From Natrialba swarupiae (GTDB lineage Archaea; Halobacteriota; Halobacteria; Halobacteriales; Natrialbaceae): a DNA stretch of 35,342 nt. Within the stretch, counting starts at the first letter, position 1. Every line of letters begins with the position of its first letter. The notes below the pieces were generated by a model, which searched no databases, was not told the origin of the DNA, and saw only the letters and a list, made by a program, of their open reading frames with translations. This document shows positions 8,987-16,866 of the stretch, one piece after another. The stretch spans positions 1 through 35,342 of the forward strand of contig NZ_VTAW01000034.1 in the NCBI RefSeq assembly GCF_008245225.1, written 5' to 3'. A program made the position numbers and the translations under genes.

Positions 8987-10755
8987 GTGATCACCTCACG
9001 GATCAACTCGAGGCTGTTCTCGGCGCCTCGAAGCAACTCGTTCATGAGCGCGTCGACGCCGCCGATTTCGGGGGCGAGCCACGGGAGGACGACGAACGGG
9101 AACAGGAAGGTGCCGATGACGCTCCCGATGTTGGTGAACGCGACGATCATGATGAGTCGGAACAGCGGCACGTCGAACATGTCTCCGACGGCGTCACCGA
9201 TCGGTCGGGTGGTGTCGTTGACGATCTCGTTTAGCGTCTGGATGTCCCGGACGTTGACCGGCCGATACTTGAGTTCGACGTAGCCGACGAACCACCCCGG
9301 CGCGAGCAGGGGGTTGATGCTGGTCAGCCAGGCGACCGCGCCGCCGACGCCCGCGCTGGTCCAGCGCGCCCCCGCGAGCCGTGCGAGCGTGAACGCGAAG
9401 ACGCCGTTGAACAGGAACCACGCGCCGAACAGCTGGAGTAAGAACGTGTTACGAACGCCGGCCATGATCAACAGGAAGAAGAATCCGAGAAAGCCGAGCA
9501 TGACGAGGTAGCCGAAGATCTTCAGCGGCGAGAACCGGCGGCTCGAGGCGGTGCCGGTCAGCGACTCCATCGGCGGCAGCTGATCGGGGTTCCGGAGATA
9601 GCGTTCGATCCCTGCTTTGTGTCCGGCGCCGACGACGGCGAGTACCTCGTAGCCCTGCTCGCGTAACTGGTGGAGGTTGTGTGCGATGTACGCGTCACGT
9701 TCGTCGATCAACGCGTTTGCCCCGCGGGGGCTGAACTGGCGGAACTCCTCCATCATCGCCGCGACGACGTCGCCGTCGGTCATCTCCTCGATGTCGACCT
9801 GCTCGACGTCCTCGACGTCACCGCTCAACGCGTCCAGGACGATGCCCAGGGCTGCGCCGGCGACGACGCCGATGCCCAGACCGGCGACGACGCCCGTCGT
9901 GGCGCGAATCGAGTAGATGCCGGCGTTCTCGAATCGCCCCGCCGAGACTGGGCCGGCGAACGTCTCCGTGACGACCAGCGCGAGACAGATCCCGATCCCG
10001 ATCACGACGCCGGCGAGGATCCGTATCGAGAAGTCGTTTACCAGGCCGCCGGTGTAGTTCTCGGCCGACTCGAGCGAGGGGAGAAAGAGCACGCCCAGAA
10101 AGGCTCCCCCGAGGGCACCGAGGCCGCCGGCACCGACGTACTGGAGCGTCGTCGGCTCGCTCACGCCGAGTAAGAGAACGTCGCCAAGGCCGAGAAGCGG
10201 CGCGAATACGATCGCGAAGAGGGATCCGAGGAACGCGCCGACGGCCGCGCCGAGGGCGAGTCCGACGGTGCGGGGGTCGGTGATGCCGAGCGCGAGCCCG
10301 CCGACCATCTTCAGTTTCTCGGTGACGGACAACCGACGCCAGAACCGCTGGATCGTCACCTGGATGTCCCGGTCGACGAGCGCGACGCCGCTGCCGTTTC
10401 GCTCGGCGGCTTCGATGGCAGCGCGCATGTCGGCACCGGGCTCGATGTCGAATCGCTCACCGAGTCGCGACTGGACGTACGAGAGCATCCAGTAGGCCAG
10501 AAACTGAAAGACGGTGTTGCCCGAGAGAATGTCCTTCGCCTCGATGTCGTCCGGGGTCCCCCCCTGCATCTGGCGATAGCGCCCCTCGTCGAGTTCGACG
10601 GCGACGACGTCCGGGCGGTCCCGATCGACGACCTCGTGTACCTCGTCGACGCTCGCCTGCGAGACGTGGGCCGTCCCGAGGACTTCGACCGACCCCTCGC
10701 CGCTCGCGCTCGCGTCGGGCGGGGAGGGTACGTCGGCGTCGCCTGCATCGCTCAT
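8983..10755 (-). CDS. TraB/PrgY-family membrane protein
   Basis: 590 residues. The N-terminal TraB domain carries GTAHVSQASVDEV (about residue 30) and VAVELDEGRYRQM, the conserved GxxH and ELD-type motifs of the TraB/PrgY family, related to Tiki/erythromycin-esterase-like putative metalloproteases. PrgY in enterococci limits the activity of a pheromone peptide. The C-terminal half has several hydrophobic helices. The start at 10755 is chosen because a TATA-like GGTAAAAG (10778-10786) sits at the leaderless distance and the domain begins soon after; the frame upstream is antisense to the thioesterase. First gene of an operon with an M50 protease and OGG. Biochemical activity in archaea is unknown to me. 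Confidence 0.88.
   Translation of the reverse strand: MSDAGDADVPSPPDASASGEGSVEVLGTAHVSQASVDEVHEVVDRDRPDVVAVELDEGRYRQMQGGTPDDIEAKDILSGNTVFQFLAYWMLSYVQSRLGERFDIEPGADMRAAIEAAERNGSGVALVDRDIQVTIQRFWRRLSVTEKLKMVGGLALGITDPRTVGLALGAAVGAFLGSLFAIVFAPLLGLGDVLLLGVSEPTTLQYVGAGGLGALGGAFLGVLFLPSLESAENYTGGLVNDFSIRILAGVVIGIGICLALVVTETFAGPVSAGRFENAGIYSIRATTGVVAGLGIGVVAGAALGIVLDALSGDVEDVEQVDIEEMTDGDVVAAMMEEFRQFSPRGANALIDERDAYIAHNLHQLREQGYEVLAVVGAGHKAGIERYLRNPDQLPPMESLTGTASSRRFSPLKIFGYLVMLGFLGFFFLLIMAGVRNTFLLQLFGAWFLFNGVFAFTLARLAGARWTSAGVGGAVAWLTSINPLLAPGWFVGYVELKYRPVNVRDIQTLNEIVNDTTRPIGDAVGDMFDVPLFRLIMIVAFTNIGSVIGTFLFPFVVLPWLAPEIGGVDALMNELLRGAENSLELIREVIT
8989..8997 (-). promoter_or_regulatory. Strong Shine-Dalgarno sequence of the M50 protease
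   Basis: GAGGTGATC on the minus strand matches the 16S rRNA 3' end closely and ends two bases before the GTG at 8986. It lies inside the last codons of the TraB-family gene, supporting this GTG as the start and reinitiation-type coupling. Confidence 0.8.
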
Positions 10756-10899
10756 TAGGGGGACCAGTCGGCGACGACTTTTACCAGTATCGAACTCGGG
10801 GGAGAGAGCCGACTCGTGGATCGCACCCGAGGTGTTCGCTGCGCCGATGGCTGAGAGTTGACAGGAAGACTCATCACTCTCCTCGAGCAACACCGACCG

Positions 10900-11346
10900 A
10901 TGACCGATCTCATCGAGACGTTGATCGAGAACCGCGAGATGGTTCAGCCGAACCACGCGAACATGCTCGAGGTCGCCCACGGCGGGAACGTGATGAAGTG
11001 GATGGACGAGATCGGCGCGATGTCGGCCATGCGCTTTTCCGGCGAGACTTGTGTGACCGCACACGTAAACCGGATGGATTTCGAGCGCCCGATCCCTGTC
11101 GGCGATACGGCCTACATCACGGCCTACGTCTACGACGCAGGCACCTCGAGCGTGAAGGTTCGTCTCGTCACCGAGCGCGAGGACCTGCGGACGCGCGAAC
11201 GAGAGAAGACCACCGAATCGTACTTCGTCTACGTCGCGATCGACGAGGAAAACGACCCGACGACGGTGCCGGAACTCACCGTCGATACGGAGAGAGGACA
11301 GCGCCTCCGTCAGGTCGCCCTCGAGGGAGAGAACGGGGATCGATAA
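10900..11346 (+). CDS. Hotdog-fold acyl-CoA thioesterase (ACOT/YciA type)
   Basis: 148 residues, one hotdog domain. The family pattern is clear: NHANMLEVAHGGNVMKWMDE followed by VTAHVNRMDFERPIPVGD, as in cytosolic acyl-CoA thioesterases that hydrolyse acyl-CoA to the free acid and CoA. Acyl chain preference cannot be read. The frame extends to 10858, but the ATG at 10900 gives the normal family N-terminus (MTDLIETLIENREMV). Divergent from the TraB-family gene; the promoter is not clear. Confidence 0.9.
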   Translation: MTDLIETLIENREMVQPNHANMLEVAHGGNVMKWMDEIGAMSAMRFSGETCVTAHVNRMDFERPIPVGDTAYITAYVYDAGTSSVKVRLVTEREDLRTREREKTTESYFVYVAIDEENDPTTVPELTVDTERGQRLRQVALEGENGDR

Positions 11347-11402
11347 CCGCCACGCTCGCCTCCGTTTCCCGACGAATGCGGATTAGTTCCTGTGGCTTCG
11401 AG

Positions 11403-12185
11403 TCACTCGAGAAGCGTCTCGACCTCGCCGAGGGACTCGAGGACGTAATCGGGCTCGATCGTGCTCGACTCGAGGCTTCTCCGGTCCGTGATTCCGGAGA
11501 GGACGACCGCCGTCGCCATTCCGGCGTTCGCGCCGAGGGCCACGTCGGTCTCCAGACGATCGCCGACGACCAGGGTTCGCTCCGGCGGGACGTCGAGTCG
11601 GTCGATCGCGGCCGTTGCGGCGACCGACGACGGCTTGCCGAGGACCGCGTCGGGTTCGCGGCCGGCGACCGCTTCCATGGCCGCCAGGATCGCGCCAGTC
11701 CCTGGCTTCACGCCGTCGTCGTCGGGGATCGTCACGTCAGGGTCGGTTCCGTAGAAGGGGACACCGTCCGAAAGCGCCTCGAGAGCAGTCGACAGGATGT
11801 CGTAGCTGAACTGATCGTCGAACGAGCCGAGGACGACCTCCGCCGCCTCCGGATCGGCCGTCGTCTCGACGCCCGCGGTCTCGAGGATCGCCTCGAGTCG
11901 GTCGCCCCCGACGACGAACACCCGTTCGTCGGGATGGGTCTCCCCGAGGTACGCCGCCGAGACCGTCGCCGAGGTGAGCACCAGTTCGGGCTCGACCGCG
12001 ACGCCGTGTGGTTCGAGCAACTCGGCGTAGTGGTCTGTGCCGCGGGTCGGGTTGTTCGAGAACAGCAATCGCGAACAGCCCGCCTGCTCGAGCGCTCTCA
12101 GGCCGTCGGTCACATCGGGGATCAGCGACTCGCCGCGGACGATCGTCCCGTCGACGTCGAGGATTACCGCCTCGTACTCCGTCAT
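11403..12185 (-). CDS. HAD-IIA family phosphatase (NagD/pNPPase-like)
   Basis: 260 residues. HAD motif I is DVDGT with nucleophile D10 and acid D12, motif II is LFSNN, motif III is the Lys of GKPS, and motif IV is GDRLETD. The layout with a large C2 cap between motifs II and III fits subfamily IIA (NagD, p-nitrophenylphosphatase, phosphoglycolate phosphatase). Likely a cytosolic sugar- or nucleotide-phosphate hydrolase; the substrate is not predictable. Single gene, convergent with the thioesterase and 100 bp upstream of the SHOCT-like gene's stop on the same strand. Confidence 0.9.
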   Translation of the reverse strand: MTEYEAVILDVDGTIVRGESLIPDVTDGLRALEQAGCSRLLFSNNPTRGTDHYAELLEPHGVAVEPELVLTSATVSAAYLGETHPDERVFVVGGDRLEAILETAGVETTADPEAAEVVLGSFDDQFSYDILSTALEALSDGVPFYGTDPDVTIPDDDGVKPGTGAILAAMEAVAGREPDAVLGKPSSVAATAAIDRLDVPPERTLVVGDRLETDVALGANAGMATAVVLSGITDRRSLESSTIEPDYVLESLGEVETLLE

Positions 12186-12285
12186 CGGGAGTGCTTGGAT
12201 CGGGGTCCGATTGAGTGTTGGGTTCCCGGCCGTCTTCGGATGCTCGGCGGAGTCTCCGCTCGAGACCTAATCCGTTCGCTCGAGG

Positions 12286-12672
12286 TTAGTTCGAACGCTC
12301 GAGTTCGAGCTCTTCGGTCTCGATACCCGCCCGCTCGGCGCGCTCGTTGGCGTCGATCAGCCACTCGAGTTTCGCCTCGAACTCCGCTTCGGAGAGTTCT
12401 CCAGCAGCGTACCGGTTCTGGAGTTTCGTAACGGGGTCGACGGCGGTGTCGGCCGTTTCGGATGCACCCACCGTGGCGGCTTCCGGCCGTGGAGGGTCGC
12501 GATTCGTGAGATACCACACGAGGAACGTGCTGACGACGAACAGTGCCGCGAGTCCGATCGCGTACCACACGCCGGCAAACAGCAGGACGAAGATGATGAG
12601 CACGTCCGCGAGGACGAACTTGAGGACGAACAGCTCCGCGAGGCTGTAGCCGTCGTCGGAGTCCTCGGCCAT
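12286..12672 (-). CDS. Two-helix membrane protein with C-terminal SHOCT-like domain
   Basis: 128 residues. Two adjacent hydrophobic helices (about 15-55) precede a polar linker and a short C-terminal helix pair, KLQNRYAAGELSEAEFEAKLEWL. That matches the SHOCT (short C-terminal domain) pattern common in small haloarchaeal membrane proteins. Function unknown; SHOCT domains are thought to mediate oligomerisation. The ATG at 12672 is preferred to 12717 because a TTATTC element (about 12696-12701) lies 27 bp upstream of it, fitting a leaderless transcript. Confidence 0.82.
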   Translation of the reverse strand: MAEDSDDGYSLAELFVLKFVLADVLIIFVLLFAGVWYAIGLAALFVVSTFLVWYLTNRDPPRPEAATVGASETADTAVDPVTKLQNRYAAGELSEAEFEAKLEWLIDANERAERAGIETEELELERSN

Positions 12673-12815
12673 ACCTGAACCGACGGCCTCGCGAGGAATA
12701 ACTGTAGGGATCGACACACACCGTGGCGTTTCGCGAACTGCTGGTACTGCGGTTATAGCCCGTCCGCGCGAGCGGGGGTGAGAATTCTTATCCGCCGACC
12801 GCCTCTAGGTCGGGT

Positions 12816-13286
12816 ATGGGACTCGAGGTCGATCCGCCGAAGCCGCCAGAACTGGAGTTCGTCGATCCGAACGAGTACGAAGACGCCACGATCACCGGAG
12901 ACGGAGCAACGGAGATCGATTACCGACGCGAGGAACTCCAGACGTTCCTCGAGGAGGGCGCCTGGGAGGAGGCGCTCGAAGAGTGGCTCGGCGACACCGA
13001 TCTCGGCGAGCGCGAGTACCTGATCGCCCGCGACCTCGATCTTTTCGCGGAGTTCGACTTCTTCTGGGACGACTTCGCGGACCGCGTCGGCTACCACGCG
13101 CCGGGGATCCCTGAGGACTGGCAGACCAGGGAGTACCACCCCGGACTCGACACCTGGGGTACCGTCTCGTCGATCAACGCCGAACTCACGGAGTTCGGTC
13201 AGATCGTCTCGGTCGTCCTCAAAGAGGAGTACATCGACTGGGAGGCCGAGTACGAACCGCCGGAGGATCTTCCGGATTTCGACTGA
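12816..13286 (+). CDS. Conserved haloarchaeal hypothetical protein
   Basis: 156 residues, very acidic, soluble, no signal or membrane segment. Rich in Trp/Tyr near the centre (FDFFWDDFADRVGYHAPGIPEDW) with no cysteines. I do not recognise a domain. The start ATG has a TATA-like TTCTTATCC about 28 bp upstream, supporting a real leaderless gene. It converges on the small two-CxxC ORF. No function is proposed. Confidence 0.8.
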   Translation: MGLEVDPPKPPELEFVDPNEYEDATITGDGATEIDYRREELQTFLEEGAWEEALEEWLGDTDLGEREYLIARDLDLFAEFDFFWDDFADRVGYHAPGIPEDWQTREYHPGLDTWGTVSSINAELTEFGQIVSVVLKEEYIDWEAEYEPPEDLPDFD

Positions 13287-13319
13287 TCGTTCGACCGAAC
13301 GGGACCACCGCGACGGGGG

Positions 13320-13460
13320 TTACTCTCGAGCGACGGCGATGTTTCGTACTGGCCCCTGACAGGACGGACACGAACCGAGCGAGTCGGCCGCTTCGCGGTA
13401 GCCACACTCTTGGCACTCGTAATACGATCGCTTCGGCGTGTACGGGTCGGTTCGGACCAT
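13320..13460 (-). CDS. 46-residue rubrerythrin-like/zinc-ribbon miniprotein
   Basis: Reading from the ATG at 13460 gives 46 residues. There is one CxxC knuckle in YYECQECGYRE and a second in SLGSCPSCQGP, separated by 16 residues. Two such knuckles form a rubredoxin-like or zinc-ribbon site for Zn or Fe. Short proteins of this type are, to my knowledge, annotated in haloarchaea as rubrerythrin-like domain proteins. The frame is intact, ends in TAA, and a TTTTGCA element lies about 25 bp upstream. Many haloarchaeal zinc-finger microproteins are regulatory, but the role here is unknown. Confidence 0.7.
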   Translation of the reverse strand: MVRTDPYTPKRSYYECQECGYREAADSLGSCPSCQGPVRNIAVARE

Positions 13461-13655
13461 GGTTCGTGTCGACGTATTTCATGCAAAAGCGTTGTGCTAC
13501 TACTGTTTAGTGTGAGTTATACAATCGGGTGATGGGATATATCCTTATTTCCTGACCGTACGTCCACTTCCCCTCGCAGTCGAGATCGCTGCTATCGCCG
13601 TGTGCCCGAACGTATTCGGAGACGGGTTTTCCCCCACCGAACCCGTAGGTCGGCC

Positions 13656-14069
13656 ATGGACCAACCAGGGACCGCAACTCAACTCGAGGCGGACGACTCC
13701 GCCCAACAGGAGACGACCGTCACGGTCCGGTGTACCGGGCACGTACGCATGGCCGTCGGCGCACACGAACTCGAGTACACGTTTACGGGGACGACACTCA
13801 GAGCGTTTCTCGAGGCGTTCTTCGACGAGTACGACGTCGAGGAGCTGCTGATCGCCGAGACGGAAGCCGAGGCGACGGCTCGCGGCTGGGCTCCCGTTCC
13901 GGACGAGCTTCCGGGCACCTGGCGGAAGAATCCGGAGGGCGATCAGACCCGTCCCTACGCTAGGGTCTGTATCAACGGCCGGTTCAACGAACACGACGAC
14001 GGCTTCGAAACCGAACTCGAGCACGGAGACCGTATCGCGCTCGTCTATCCGTTCATGTTTTGCGTGTGA
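13656..14069 (+). CDS. MoaD/ThiS-like (ubiquitin-fold) protein lacking a C-terminal GG
   Basis: 137 residues. After a polar N-terminal tail, the segment TVRCTGHVRMAVGAHELEYTFTGTTLRAFLEAFF and the C-terminal VCINGRF...ELEHGDRIALVYPFMFCV give a beta-grasp pattern like MoaD, ThiS and archaeal SAMP proteins, with an insertion in the middle. Those proteins end in Gly-Gly, the site of adenylation and thiolation or conjugation; this one ends FMFCV. It may be a binding or regulatory beta-grasp protein rather than a sulfur carrier. A TTTT element near 13628 lies about 28 bp before the ATG. No molybdopterin genes are adjacent. Confidence 0.72.
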   Translation: MDQPGTATQLEADDSAQQETTVTVRCTGHVRMAVGAHELEYTFTGTTLRAFLEAFFDEYDVEELLIAETEAEATARGWAPVPDELPGTWRKNPEGDQTRPYARVCINGRFNEHDDGFETELEHGDRIALVYPFMFCV

Positions 14070-14303
14070 TCTCCCACCCAGCACGAGCGGGGACTCGACA
14101 GCCGACAGCACGTCGACGCCGCGACGGTTCGCCCCGTAGCTCATCTGTCCACCGATGATTCGGACGCTCTCGGTCATCTACTCGGGTTCGAGCCGGATCG
14201 ATTGTATCGTGATCTACTATCACAGATCCGGAAGGATTGACAGAGGCTTCTTTCGCCGTCGTTCGATCGGCCTGACGCGCGAACTCGTCGTCGACAGATT
14301 TAG

Positions 14304-14319
14304 GGTTAGACGCCCCGAA
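14304..14319. promoter_or_regulatory. Candidate metalloregulator box at the DtxR-type gene
   Basis: GGTTAGACGCCCCGAA directly follows the TATA-like TTTAGG (14299-14304) of the regulator gene. It matches 12 of 16 positions with the sequence in the same place at the ZIP promoter (15097-15112). A repressor bound here would block transcription start. Confidence 0.45.
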
Positions 14320-14330
14320 ATATTCGTACA

Positions 14331-15011
14331 ATGATGCTGAGTGACGTGATGGAGGACTATCTCAAGGTGATCTACCAGCTCCAGCAGGCGACCGACGATC
14401 GGATCAAGACCTCCGAGATCGCCGACGAACTGGACGTCACGTCACCGACGGTCACCAGCATGCTCGAGAAACTCGAGGAGCGCGGCCTGATCGACCGCGA
14501 GAAGTATCGCGGGGTAACCCTGACCGACGAGGGAGAGACCGTCGCTCTCGAGATCGTCCGCCATCACCGTCTGCTCGAGGCGTATCTCACCGAACATCTC
14601 GATTACGACTGGGCCGAGGTTCACGACGAAGCCGACCGCCTCGAACATCATATCAGCGAGAGCTTCGAGGAACGAGTCGCCAACGCGCTCGATCAACCCG
14701 ACGTCGACCCGCACGGATCGCCGATCCCGAACGCCGACCTCGAGCCGCCGGAACGGTCGCCGGGCGAGTCGGTAATCGAGTTCGCCGAGGGGGAGACGGT
14801 CGTCGTCGAGGAGGTCGCCGACGACGACGCCGAGGTCCTCTCGTATCTGTCCGACCACGGTGTCGCACCCGGCGTCGAACTCGAAATCGTCGAAATAGCG
14901 CCGTTTGGAATGGTAACGGCGCGCTCGAGTCAAAACGAGAAAACCGTCTCGTTGCCGGAACACGTCGCACACCAGATCCGCGTCGCTCAGCCGGCCGAAG
15001 CCGAAGGGTAG
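14331..15011 (+). CDS. DtxR/SirR-type metal-dependent transcriptional regulator
   Basis: 226 residues. The N-terminal winged helix-turn-helix reads MEDYLKVIYQLQQATDDRIK...VTSPTVTSMLEKLEERGLI. A dimerisation/metal-binding domain with the usual ligands (HHRLLEAYL, LEHHISE) follows, then a C-terminal FeoA/SH3-like domain (about 145-220). Such proteins bind DNA when loaded with Fe2+ or Mn2+ and repress metal uptake genes. It is followed by a ZIP transporter that shares a promoter motif with it, so autoregulation and control of the transporter are likely. ATG at 14331 or 14334 are equally possible; the TATA element at about -29 favours a leaderless start. Confidence 0.93.
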   Translation: MMLSDVMEDYLKVIYQLQQATDDRIKTSEIADELDVTSPTVTSMLEKLEERGLIDREKYRGVTLTDEGETVALEIVRHHRLLEAYLTEHLDYDWAEVHDEADRLEHHISESFEERVANALDQPDVDPHGSPIPNADLEPPERSPGESVIEFAEGETVVVEEVADDDAEVLSYLSDHGVAPGVELEIVEIAPFGMVTARSSQNEKTVSLPEHVAHQIRVAQPAEAEG

Positions 15012-15090
15012 TGGATATCGTCTCCGATCCTGTCTCTGGTGACCCGAGCAGTTTGTTTCGAATCAGTCCCACGGATTGCTCGCGGAAAGG

Positions 15091-15096
15091 ATATAT
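15091..15096 (+). promoter_or_regulatory. TATA box of the ZIP transporter transcript
   Basis: ATATAT centred 28 bp before an ATG at 15122. That ATG opens a 14-codon frame whose stop overlaps the transporter start. The candidate regulator box (15097-15112) begins at the next base. Confidence 0.6.
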
Positions 15097-15112
15097 GTTT
15101 AGACTCCTCTAA
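15097..15112. promoter_or_regulatory. Candidate DtxR-type operator at the ZIP promoter
   Basis: GTTTAGACTCCTCTAA contains the inverted repeat TTAGA-CTCC-TCTAA, which resembles the TTAGG...CCTAA ends of bacterial DtxR boxes. It lies between the TATA box and the expected transcription start, and shares 12 of 16 bases with the motif upstream of the DtxR-type gene. Confidence 0.5.
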
Positions 15113-15121
15113 TTCCATGTA

Positions 15122-15166
15122 ATGATGACTCGAGTTTCCTCTGTCGGCGGTGATCGACCGCGATGA
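15122..15166 (+). CDS. Putative 14-residue leader ORF coupled to the ZIP gene
   Basis: ATG-ATG-ACT... to TGA encodes MMTRVSSVGGDRPR. The first ATG is at the leaderless distance from the TATA box, and the stop TGA overlaps the ZIP ATG (ATGA). GGCGGTGATC (15146-15155), one mismatch from a full haloarchaeal Shine-Dalgarno sequence, lies inside it 7 bases before the ZIP start. Whether the peptide matters or only translation through it is unknown. Confidence 0.4.
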   Translation: MMTRVSSVGGDRPR

Positions 15167-16095
15167 GTCGCCGATCGCTTTACGATCTTCCGCGGTGGCT
15201 GCTCGCGATCGGTCCAGTGGTGATCCTCCTCGCCGTATTCGGATTTCTCTACCTGAGCTCGCCGTTCGGTGACCTCTCGAATGCCGGCGAGGCAAGTACG
15301 CTCGACGTGATCTGGGTCGTGACAGTGATCGGCGCGATCGCGGGTATCGTTCCGGTCGCGATCGGCATGCTCTGGTTCCCGTTCATCCGGGAGCTCGATA
15401 CGCGGTATATTCACGGCTTTATGGCGCTCGCTGCCGGCGTTCTCGCGTTCATCGCTGTCGAGATGACCGAGGACGTGGTCGAATACGCCGGCGACACCGG
15501 TACCCCAGTGCTCGCGTTTGGCCTCGCGGCCGCCGGTGTCGGCGTGACGTTCGCCGTCATGTACGTCGTGAGTCAGTGGCGACAGCGAACGATGAACAGG
15601 ACCGAAAAGAGCGGCGTCGAGATCGCCTACCTCGTCGCGATCGCGCTCGGACTCCACAGCATCGGGGAGGGACTCGGCATCGGGGTGTCGTACGTCATGG
15701 GTGATACGGCGACGCTTACCCTGCTCGTCCTGGCGTTCGTGATGCACAACGTCATGGAAGGGCCGACCGTGGTCGCCGCTATCGCCCGCGACAGGGCGAC
15801 GCCACCGTTGCGTCACTTCGTCGCAATCGGCGTCATCGCCGGCGGCCCCGTCATCGTCGGCGGCTGGATCGGCAGTTTCGCACAGTCCGACCTGCTTGCG
15901 ATCCTCTTCTACGCCGTCGCGATCGGTGCGATCCTGCAGGTGCTCATCGAGGTCGCGGAACTCATCCGGTTCGACGCCGACGCCGTCCTCACTCGAGCAA
16001 ACACGATGGCGTTTGCGTTCGGATTCGTCCTCATGTTCCTCCTCGAGGACGTCCTCACGGAGGTCTTACTCGAGGGGTGGCTCGTTCCCGCCTGA
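15163..16095 (+). CDS. ZIP-family metal transporter
   Basis: 310 residues with about eight transmembrane helices. The ZIP metal-binding helices are recognisable: ALGLHSIGEGLGIG (HxxxEG on TM4) and FVMHNVMEGPTV (HNxxEG on TM5). ZIP proteins move Zn2+, Fe2+ or Mn2+ into the cytoplasm. It lies 150 bp downstream of a DtxR-type regulator on the same strand, with its own TATA box and a shared operator-like motif, which suggests Fe or Mn rather than Zn (inference). The ATG at 15163 is preceded by a good Shine-Dalgarno sequence within a 14-codon leader frame. Confidence 0.92.
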   Translation: MSRRSLYDLPRWLLAIGPVVILLAVFGFLYLSSPFGDLSNAGEASTLDVIWVVTVIGAIAGIVPVAIGMLWFPFIRELDTRYIHGFMALAAGVLAFIAVEMTEDVVEYAGDTGTPVLAFGLAAAGVGVTFAVMYVVSQWRQRTMNRTEKSGVEIAYLVAIALGLHSIGEGLGIGVSYVMGDTATLTLLVLAFVMHNVMEGPTVVAAIARDRATPPLRHFVAIGVIAGGPVIVGGWIGSFAQSDLLAILFYAVAIGAILQVLIEVAELIRFDADAVLTRANTMAFAFGFVLMFLLEDVLTEVLLEGWLVPA

Positions 16096-16224
16096 CCGTC
16101 TCGAACTGGTCGACCAACGCCACGAAGAGAAACGACTTACTGTATTCGGTCCGAAAGATCGAACACCGAAAACCAACTTGGCCCACCCGTCGGGTTTAAG
16201 GAAATCAATTACGAACATTTCGCC

Positions 16225-16758
16225 ATGTCATCAATCGAACTGACTCCGAGCCAGAAGAAAATCCTCCGGGCGTTGACGAACCTCCACAAGGAGTCCGAAG
16301 ACGCCATCAAAGGGGAAGATATCGCCGAACAAGTAGACCGCAATCCGGGGACGATCCGCAACCAGATGCAGAGTCTCAAAGCCCTCCAACTCGTCGAGGG
16401 CGTTCCCGGTCCGAAAGGCGGCTACAAACCGACTGCTGCGGCCTACGAAGCCCTCGAGATCCAGCAGATGGACGATCCCGCCTCGGTGCCGTTGAGTCAC
16501 GAGGGAGAACCCGTCGAAGACGTCATCGTCGAGGAGATCGATCTCTCGAGCGTCCATCATCCGGAGCTCTGCCGTGCCGAGATCCACATGCAGGGGACGA
16601 TCGGCGACATCTCCGAAGACGATGCCGTCACCGTCGGCCCGACCCCGCTGTCGAAACTCGTCGTCGAGGGCCGCGTCGACGGGAAAGACGACACCAACAA
16701 CATCCTCATTCTCCGCATCGACGATATGGTCGCGCCCGCGGAAGAGCCCACCCACTGA
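16225..16758 (+). CDS. Winged-helix transcriptional regulator
   Basis: 177 residues. The N-terminal winged helix (about 5-70) reads LTPSQKKILRALTNLHKES...GTIRNQMQSLKALQLVEGVPGPKGGYKPT, the pattern of archaeal regulators whose other members carry C-terminal CBS domains. Here the C-terminal part (about 90-170) is different: an alpha/beta segment with HHPELCRAEIHMQG and TPLSKLVVEGRV, which I cannot assign. It is probably a ligand-sensing or dimerisation domain. A TTTAAG element (16195-16200) is 27 bp upstream of the ATG, so it is leaderless. Target genes unknown; the gene converges on gyrA. Confidence 0.85.
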   Translation: MSSIELTPSQKKILRALTNLHKESEDAIKGEDIAEQVDRNPGTIRNQMQSLKALQLVEGVPGPKGGYKPTAAAYEALEIQQMDDPASVPLSHEGEPVEDVIVEEIDLSSVHHPELCRAEIHMQGTIGDISEDDAVTVGPTPLSKLVVEGRVDGKDDTNNILILRIDDMVAPAEEPTH

Positions 16759-16866
16759 CCAGACTGTTCCCGTCGGTGGACACTGATCTGTTTACGATCT
16801 TCCGGAAAACGCTCTCTCAGTTCGTCTGATGCGATACAGGGAGAGTCGTCTCGAGCGACCGTCCCC

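Noticed and set aside
14053-14331. 92-aa minus-strand frame between the MoaD-like and DtxR-type genes
   Set aside because: Atypical Arg-rich composition, overlaps the MoaD-like gene end, no start signals and no motif.
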